A DNA stretch of 32,845 nt from a virus. The stretch lies in IMG/VR virus record IMGVR_UViG_3300047550_005720, positions 1 to 32,845 of that record; one strand, given 5' to 3'. Below, one piece after another: positions 29,394-32,845 of this stretch. Position 1 is the first letter of the stretch. Every line of letters begins with the position of its first letter. The translations under genes were made by a program, and so were the position numbers. Below the pieces are notes generated by a model. It was not told where the DNA came from. It ran no database searches and saw nothing but the letters and a program-made list of their open reading frames with translations.

Positions 29394-29618
29394 TTACGTC
29401 ACACTAACGACGTGTTCGATGAATCTATTTGCATCCTCCTCGCCCTCAAAAAACCGGATGTGGCAGTCGTCTGTTTTGTCGTTGTACATAACTAAACATA
29501 TGATTCCAAACGAAGTTATTGAAGCTTTCACATACCAACCCTCACACCACACGACATCCATCGATGTGATTTTCCACTTTTTTGGTACTGATTTGTTATT
29601 TGGTTTTGTCACAGTCAA
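29394..29618 (-). CDS. Small hypothetical protein
   Basis: Up to 74 residues, including MDVVWCEGWYVKASITSFGI and a C-terminal DANRFIEHVVSV. The longest frame starts at a TTG overlapping the upstream gene by 23 nt. A GTG two codons on, or the ATG at 29561 (55 residues), are alternatives, and the ribosome binding site does not decide. The protein looks like a small alpha/beta domain. No family is recognised. It is last in its transcript, just before a strong terminator. Confidence 0.6.
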   Translation of the reverse strand: MTVTKPNNKSVPKKWKITSMDVVWCEGWYVKASITSFGIICLVMYNDKTDDCHIRFFEGEEDANRFIEHVVSVT

Positions 29619-29862
29619 TTACCCGAACAATTTTATAATATTTATTAAAATCGTCAAGTTCAACGTAGAAGCATTGGCCAATATTATTCCACAGCAGCTT
29701 TGATTGGAGATCACTTTTTGCGATGTCTTTGCTGCGCTTAAAGTAGTCGGTGAATACAGTTGTTGCAAACGAGGTAACAATAATTATGATTACGGCAACG
29801 ATGAATACACCAGTGTTTTTCGTTATGTTTTTAACAAAAGCTACAAGTTTGTCAGTCTCCAT
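29596..29862 (-). CDS. Single-pass membrane protein
   Basis: The 88-residue protein has one strong membrane helix at about residues 18-37 (GVFIVAVIIIIVTSFATTVF). A charged segment follows (DYFKRSKDIAKSDLQSKLLW), then a small soluble tail with Cys (IGQCFYVELDDFN, VIDCDKTK). It is preceded by GGAGAGCGGT. It is the middle gene of a three-gene transcript of small proteins. The function is unknown. Confidence 0.72.
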   Translation of the reverse strand: METDKLVAFVKNITKNTGVFIVAVIIIIVTSFATTVFTDYFKRSKDIAKSDLQSKLLWNNIGQCFYVELDDFNKYYKIVRVIDCDKTK

Positions 29863-29871
29863 ACCGCTCTC

Positions 29872-30090
29872 CTATTGAAAAATACCAATAATATAAATGA
29901 ACGTCAACACCAAACTAATAACAAAAAGACTCCACTCTCTCCACATATATCCCACAATAAGCCATCCAAAATTACCGACAAACGACAGCCATTTGTTCCA
30001 CGGTGTGATATCAAAACTGGTGAGCAATGCACCACCGATAAGAACAACAGTTGATATCCATTTTATCCACCAGTCTGATTTATACTTCAT
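29872..30090 (-). CDS. Small three-helix membrane protein
   Basis: The ATG at 30090 follows TGAGG and gives 72 residues starting MKYKSDWWIKWISTVVLIGG. The longer in-frame GTG/ATG region upstream overlaps the promoter and is rejected. Three hydrophobic helices are visible (residues about 9-25, 35-50, 54-71), with Trp at the interfaces. I recall short phage membrane proteins with the WxKW...TSxxIxPxN layout, none with a known role. It is the first gene after a perfect sigma70 promoter, so early expression is likely. Confidence 0.78.
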   Translation of the reverse strand: MKYKSDWWIKWISTVVLIGGALLTSFDITPWNKWLSFVGNFGWLIVGYMWREWSLFVISLVLTFIYIIGIFQ

Positions 30091-30121
30091 AAAAACCTCA
30101 TCAAATTCAATTGTAATTACC

Positions 30122-30150
30122 ATTATACGCTAGAATTTGTGCATGGTCAA
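30122..30150 (-). promoter_or_regulatory. Sigma70 promoter (TTGACC-17-TATAAT)
   Basis: Minus-strand TTGACC at 30145-30150 and a perfect TATAAT at 30122-30127 are separated by 17 nt. The box lies immediately after the terminator at 30155-30180 and 32 nt before the 30090 ATG. It drives the three small genes down to the terminator at 29365-29389. Confidence 0.88.
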
Positions 30151-30154
30151 CAAC

Positions 30155-30180
30155 AAAAAAGGCCCCGAAGGGCCTTTTTT
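30155..30180 (-). terminator. Rho-independent terminator with UUCG tetraloop
   Basis: Minus-strand GGCCC-TTCG-GGGCC with flanking A6/T6 arms forms an 11-bp hairpin closed by a UUCG loop, followed by T's. The 5' A arm overlaps the TAA stop codon of the DUF2828 gene, so the coding frame ends inside the terminator. Confidence 0.92.
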
Positions 30181-31597
30181 ACAACGCGTAGCGGTCAACC
30201 ATGATTGTTTTCAACATGATACCCTCTGGCGTGAAGTTTTCTTCATCGCCGGAAAGAACACTTTGTACAATCGAAGGAGAGAACCCTGAAACCAGGGCAG
30301 CACCACGTTGGTCGTACTTAACAGGCACGTTATCGTGACTATTAATGTTCCAGAAAACAATCCGAGGGATTGCGTATCCAGCTTTCTCATACTGATGCTG
30401 CACAGACTCAAACGCACTATGATCAAAACGAGCACACTGGTCAAACTGCATGTCCGAAAGGATCAACAGCGTCTGAGGCATTTCTTCCTGGGGCACATTG
30501 TTATCTTTAGCCACTTTAAGGATCTTCGTAAACGCGGCAATAATATTGGTGTTCATCCCCCATTTAGATTGCATCATTTGCTTAATCTTCTGGTTAATAT
30601 TACCCCGAAGATGGAGAAGCTCAGGTGATTCAGAAAACGTCAGGAACGTGTCAGCAAACTTACCTTTGTTCTTATCGGCGAGATAAAGACCCAGCGACAC
30701 AGCAACATCAAGCGCAGTAAGTGTGTTTGCACCACCAATCCGACTTGTCATTGAACCGGAAACATCAACCATAGGAAGAACATTTGCATCCCCGACATAG
30801 TTAGGAAGTGCTTCCCACTGCTTTTGAATCAAATCAAGTTCAGTTTTTGACCAGCTGCGCAAGTATACACCAATACGGCCTTTCAGCACATCATAAGGAA
30901 ACACAGCACCAGCGTTAACCTTGACTTTAGGATCCTCACCTTTAACCAGGCTCGACACATAATCAGTATACACATCCTTCGCGTTACGGAAGAACGCAGT
31001 CTTGTAACGAGCGTGGGCGAGAGAAGGCACGTGGCTGAAGTTAATATCAGTCCATTGTTTTGCGCACATCTTTTGCTCAACGACGTTCGTCAAAGACACA
31101 AGCGTCTTACGATACTGCTTAGGTGTAAACCCAAGATAACTACGAAGCTTGGCTGCAACATCCCCTTTACGAGGCATCCATTTAGCACAAAGACCGTTGC
31201 CTTCATTGAGAGCCTGTTTGATTAGTTCAAACGCTTCCGCTTCAAGCTCAGTACCAACGAGAACCAGAAGGTCGTCCCAACGACCAATCTCAGGAACCTT
31301 ACGAACCAGAGCACGGCACGCATCAGTATCGTTCTTTGCCAGGTCCGCAAAGATTTGGCGGAACAGTTCGCGTTCACCTGCTCCACCACGAACGTCACGT
31401 GCCCACTGTGCAATGCGCAGTGCTAGATCACGGTTTTCGACATACGCGCCGGTAAACAGTGGCGCAATTTTCTGACCGCGCGACGCGCCGATCTTAAAGA
31501 AAAGATCAACACACGCACTAGCCGTGCTTTTGCGTGCCTTCATACCGTTCGTGGTACGTGCTTCTTGGTTCTTTACAGCATTAACAAATGTAGTCAT
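30179..31597 (-). CDS. DUF2828/TROVE-like (Ro60-type) protein with vWA domain
   Basis: The 472-residue protein starts at the ATG preceded by GGAG 8 nt upstream; a GTG two codons earlier is too close to that site. The N-terminal two-thirds are helical repeats with RDVRGGAGERELFRQIF, RWDDLLVL and KWMPRKGDVAAKLR, as in TROVE/HEAT-ring proteins that bind structured RNA. The last third is a von Willebrand A domain with MIDAS residues DVSGSM (278-283), a downstream Thr (NTNIIAAF) and SDMQFD. I assign it to DUF2828, a Ro60-like family. Ro60 binds Y RNAs and misfolded RNAs. Its base composition looks more GC-rich than its neighbours, hinting at transfer. Function in the phage is unknown. Confidence 0.85.
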   Translation of the reverse strand: MTTFVNAVKNQEARTTNGMKARKSTASACVDLFFKIGASRGQKIAPLFTGAYVENRDLALRIAQWARDVRGGAGERELFRQIFADLAKNDTDACRALVRKVPEIGRWDDLLVLVGTELEAEAFELIKQALNEGNGLCAKWMPRKGDVAAKLRSYLGFTPKQYRKTLVSLTNVVEQKMCAKQWTDINFSHVPSLAHARYKTAFFRNAKDVYTDYVSSLVKGEDPKVKVNAGAVFPYDVLKGRIGVYLRSWSKTELDLIQKQWEALPNYVGDANVLPMVDVSGSMTSRIGGANTLTALDVAVSLGLYLADKNKGKFADTFLTFSESPELLHLRGNINQKIKQMMQSKWGMNTNIIAAFTKILKVAKDNNVPQEEMPQTLLILSDMQFDQCARFDHSAFESVQHQYEKAGYAIPRIVFWNINSHDNVPVKYDQRGAALVSGFSPSIVQSVLSGDEENFTPEGIMLKTIMVDRYAL

Positions 31598-31684
31598 TTT
31601 CACATCTCCAATAACAGGTTAAATGGTTTTCAGATTTTCAGTCTGTTTTGTTTGTTTGCGGAACTTAACCTAACATAAAGTAAC

Positions 31685-31872
31685 TGGGTGGTCGGCGGAC
31701 ACGGTCCTAAGCTCTAGTTTATTTTTCAGGTCCTCAAGCTAGCCCAGACCATATTACTGATCGCCAGTAAGCGATCCTGAGTCTCGTCAGGCACAGAGTT
31801 GGGTAACGACCAACCACGTAGGGAGGTTTTACGTCCCTAACCGAGTAATGTTTTTATTGCTGAACCCACCCA
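31685..31872 (-). ncRNA. Putative structured RNA upstream of the DUF2828 gene
   Basis: The 281-nt gap between the HNH gene (ends 31879) and the DUF2828 start (31597) has no credible gene but dense hairpins. A 7-bp closing helix pairs 31866-31872 with 31685-31691. Inside are stems at 31819-31824/31834-31839, 31798-31802/31810-31814 (7-nt loop), 31776-31780/31787-31791, 31759-31764/31771-31776 and 31697-31700/31704-31707. Its position, just ahead of a Ro60-like gene, matches bacterial Y RNA genes near rsr. The typical Y-RNA GNCGAAG motif is not seen, so it could also be a regulatory 5' leader. Confidence 0.5.
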
Positions 31873-31878
31873 AAAATT

Positions 31879-32442
31879 TTACAGCAGCTGCTTCACTCTT
31901 GAATGTTTAGGCAAAAAGTCCATCAAGAATTGCATCTGGTCAGTGAGAATATTGCGGTTCTGTAGTATCAGACCTTCAGCCTTATCAGGCACGTAAGGTA
32001 CGTACAACAGTTGCATATTACACTGATCAAGGAGCATATTTCCTTTGAACGAGTTGCACTTAACACAAGCGGTTACACAGTTGGTCCAAGTATTAAGACC
32101 ACCTTTACTGACAGGAATAATATGATCCTTCGTCAGCTGGGTGTCCTTAAATTTCTTTCCACAGTAACCACACAAATTTAGATCGCGTCTGAACAGGTTC
32201 TTGTTCGATAACGTTGGCACCCTGTTCTCATAGTGAAATTTGGATTTGATTGCAATGATAGAGGCAACATCCACGTAAGATCTTTCTCCAGTCATGCGAG
32301 AAATACCACCATGGAACATGAAGTCCTCATCGCCAAATTCCCAGGCAATAAGACCTTTACATTTAAGGGTGACCGCGTCTTGCCATTTCATCCAGCTGTG
32401 TGGTTGCCCACCGCTGTCAAGTGCTAAGATCAGGTTACTCAT
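31879..32442 (-). CDS. Stand-alone HNH endonuclease
   Basis: The 187-residue protein has a conserved N-terminal half (LALDSGGQPHSWMKWQDAVT, LIAWEFGDEDF, RMTGERSYVDVASIIAI) and a zinc-stabilised HNH domain. Cys91/Cys94 (CGYC) and Cys126/Cys129 (CVKC) bind zinc, with Asp106-His107 (KDHIIPV) and Asn121 as active-site residues. This layout matches a bacterial HNH family of standalone nucleases. GGAGAGCAACG precedes the ATG. Nothing indicates an intron or inserted element: neighbouring frames are intact. DNA cleavage is inferred; the target is unknown. Confidence 0.9.
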   Translation of the reverse strand: MSNLILALDSGGQPHSWMKWQDAVTLKCKGLIAWEFGDEDFMFHGGISRMTGERSYVDVASIIAIKSKFHYENRVPTLSNKNLFRRDLNLCGYCGKKFKDTQLTKDHIIPVSKGGLNTWTNCVTACVKCNSFKGNMLLDQCNMQLLYVPYVPDKAEGLILQNRNILTDQMQFLMDFLPKHSRVKQLL

Positions 32443-32464
32443 CGTTGCTCTCCGTCATTAAAAA

Positions 32465-32689
32465 TTATTGATCACCAGGAAAAAACCCTAGTATATCCTC
32501 TTCGCTGAGTCCATCATAATCATCAAGAACCCAGTTAAATTTGTGAATCTTTCTTTCCTTTGGCGTTAGTGTAAAACCTTTTATTGATTTTGTCAGCAGC
32601 CAATTAATATACTGGGGGTCATTTCTGATCACCCATTCGACCGTCTTTCCTTTATATTTGCCAAACGAGAAACGACGTTTTTTATTCAA
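32465..32689 (-). CDS. ExoX C-terminal-domain-like small protein
   Basis: This 74-residue protein has FSFGKYKGKTVEWVIRNDPQ followed by YINWLL. That is the pattern of the small C-terminal domain found in exodeoxyribonuclease X and as a stand-alone domain in many phages (F-GKYKGK...DP-x-Y-I-x-W). There is no exonuclease active site of its own. It is the first protein gene after the tRNA. Nucleic-acid binding is the usual guess for this domain. Confidence 0.82.
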   Translation of the reverse strand: MNKKRRFSFGKYKGKTVEWVIRNDPQYINWLLTKSIKGFTLTPKERKIHKFNWVLDDYDGLSEEDILGFFPGDQ

Positions 32690-32709
32690 AAGCGTTTTCC
32701 TAACAAAGC

Positions 32710-32804
32710 TGGTGCTCCCGGAGGGATTCGAACCCCCAACGTGCGCTAATCTGGCGCCTATGCCGAGGTATAAGCTCGGTGTTTTACCATTAAACTACAG
32801 GAGC
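32710..32804 (-). tRNA. tRNA-Ile(UAU)-like with long variable arm, encoded CCA
   Basis: A cloverleaf can be drawn on the minus strand. The acceptor arm GCTCCTG (32798-32804) pairs with CGGGAGC with one G-T, and the D arm is GTTT-AATGGTA-AAAC. The anticodon stem (32763-32767/32775-32779) has loop CTTATAC, giving anticodon TAT at 32770-32772. The T arm is GGGGG-TTCGAAT-CCCTC. The discriminator A and CCA (32710-32713) are encoded. The variable region is 25 nt (32738-32762) with an internal 4-bp GCGC hairpin. That is unlike normal Ile tRNAs, which have about 5 nt there, so its identity is uncertain. Confidence 0.82.
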
Positions 32805-32813
32805 GATTTGTGT

Positions 32814-32842
32814 ATTATATATTACATTCGTCAAAAAGTCAA
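32814..32842 (-). promoter_or_regulatory. Sigma70 promoter (TTGACT-17-TATAAT)
   Basis: Minus-strand TTGACT at 32837-32842 and a perfect TATAAT at 32814-32819 are 17 nt apart, just upstream of the tRNA. It would drive the tRNA, ExoX-C-like, HNH, structured RNA and DUF2828 unit to the terminator at 30155-30180. Confidence 0.85.
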
Positions 32843-32845
32843 CAC

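Noticed and set aside
31685-32442. HNH gene plus adjacent structured RNA read as IscB/omega-RNA or a group I intron with homing endonuclease
   Set aside because: The HNH protein has no RuvC or bridge helix, is a stand-alone family, and neither neighbouring gene is interrupted; no intron core motifs were found.
32738-32762. Second anticodon-like hairpin (loop CAGATTA) as the true anticodon arm
   Set aside because: Position 33 would be A instead of the near-invariant U, the stem is only 4 bp, and the other arm is a perfect 5-bp stem with a normal 7-nt loop.

Overview
The window is part of a large tailed (myovirus-type) phage genome with an aquatic, T4-superfamily flavour. It is almost fully coding. 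Every supported gene lies on the minus strand, so transcription runs from high to low coordinates, and most genes are joined by ATGA or TAATG stop/start overlaps. A Gram-negative host is indicated by lipobox lipoproteins, a two-component spanin pair, AGGAG-type ribosome binding sites and consensus sigma70 promoters. Three intergenic T/GATAAATAC boxes resemble T4 late promoters.

Regions in transcription order. (1) 32.8-30.2 kb: a consensus promoter, an Ile(UAU)-like tRNA with a very long variable arm, an ExoX-C-like small protein, a stand-alone HNH endonuclease, a structured non-coding stretch of about 280 nt, and a Ro60/TROVE-like DUF2828 protein with a vWA MIDAS motif, ended by a UUCG-tetraloop terminator. 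(2) 30.15-29.4 kb: promoter, two small membrane proteins, one soluble small protein, terminator. (3) 29.36-19.1 kb: virion-associated genes. Seven of them start with a short peptide like the capsid-targeting sequence of T4 internal proteins, followed by unrelated enzyme-like domains: a possible PD-(D/E)XK nuclease, a ligase-type nucleotidyltransferase, a cytidylyltransferase-like protein, a HAD phosphatase, an FMN reductase, a DUF6321-like protein and a short peptide. A Dps-like ferritin, an EF-hand protein and several structural proteins are in the same run. (4) 19.1-15.9 kb: lysis and envelope module with i-spanin, o-spanin, GH19 endolysin, holin-type membrane proteins and small exported proteins. 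(5) 15.9-9.2 kb: promoter, Zn-finger/TOPRIM primase, ThyX, NrdA, two unknown proteins, PstS, an unknown protein, NrdB and a zinc ribbon. (6) 9.1-6.0 kb: three secreted or membrane proteins, including a large NIDO-like protein with nine 22-residue cysteine repeats. (7) 6.0-0 kb: small accessory genes from two promoters, including an Xre-C-like fragment, a nucleotidyltransferase-fold protein, a Tat-signal protein, an SPFH lipoprotein, a type IV prepilin-like protein and a HAD-like protein. The last gene runs off the window.

Together the replication genes supply dNTPs (NrdA/B, ThyX) and primers (primase). PstS probably helps phosphate supply. The late block builds the head and seems to load it with enzymes. 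The lysis block opens a Gram-negative envelope. The most unusual signals are the enzyme cluster with capsid-targeting-like leaders, the DUF2828 gene preceded by a structured RNA region, and the phage-borne prepilin and SPFH pair.
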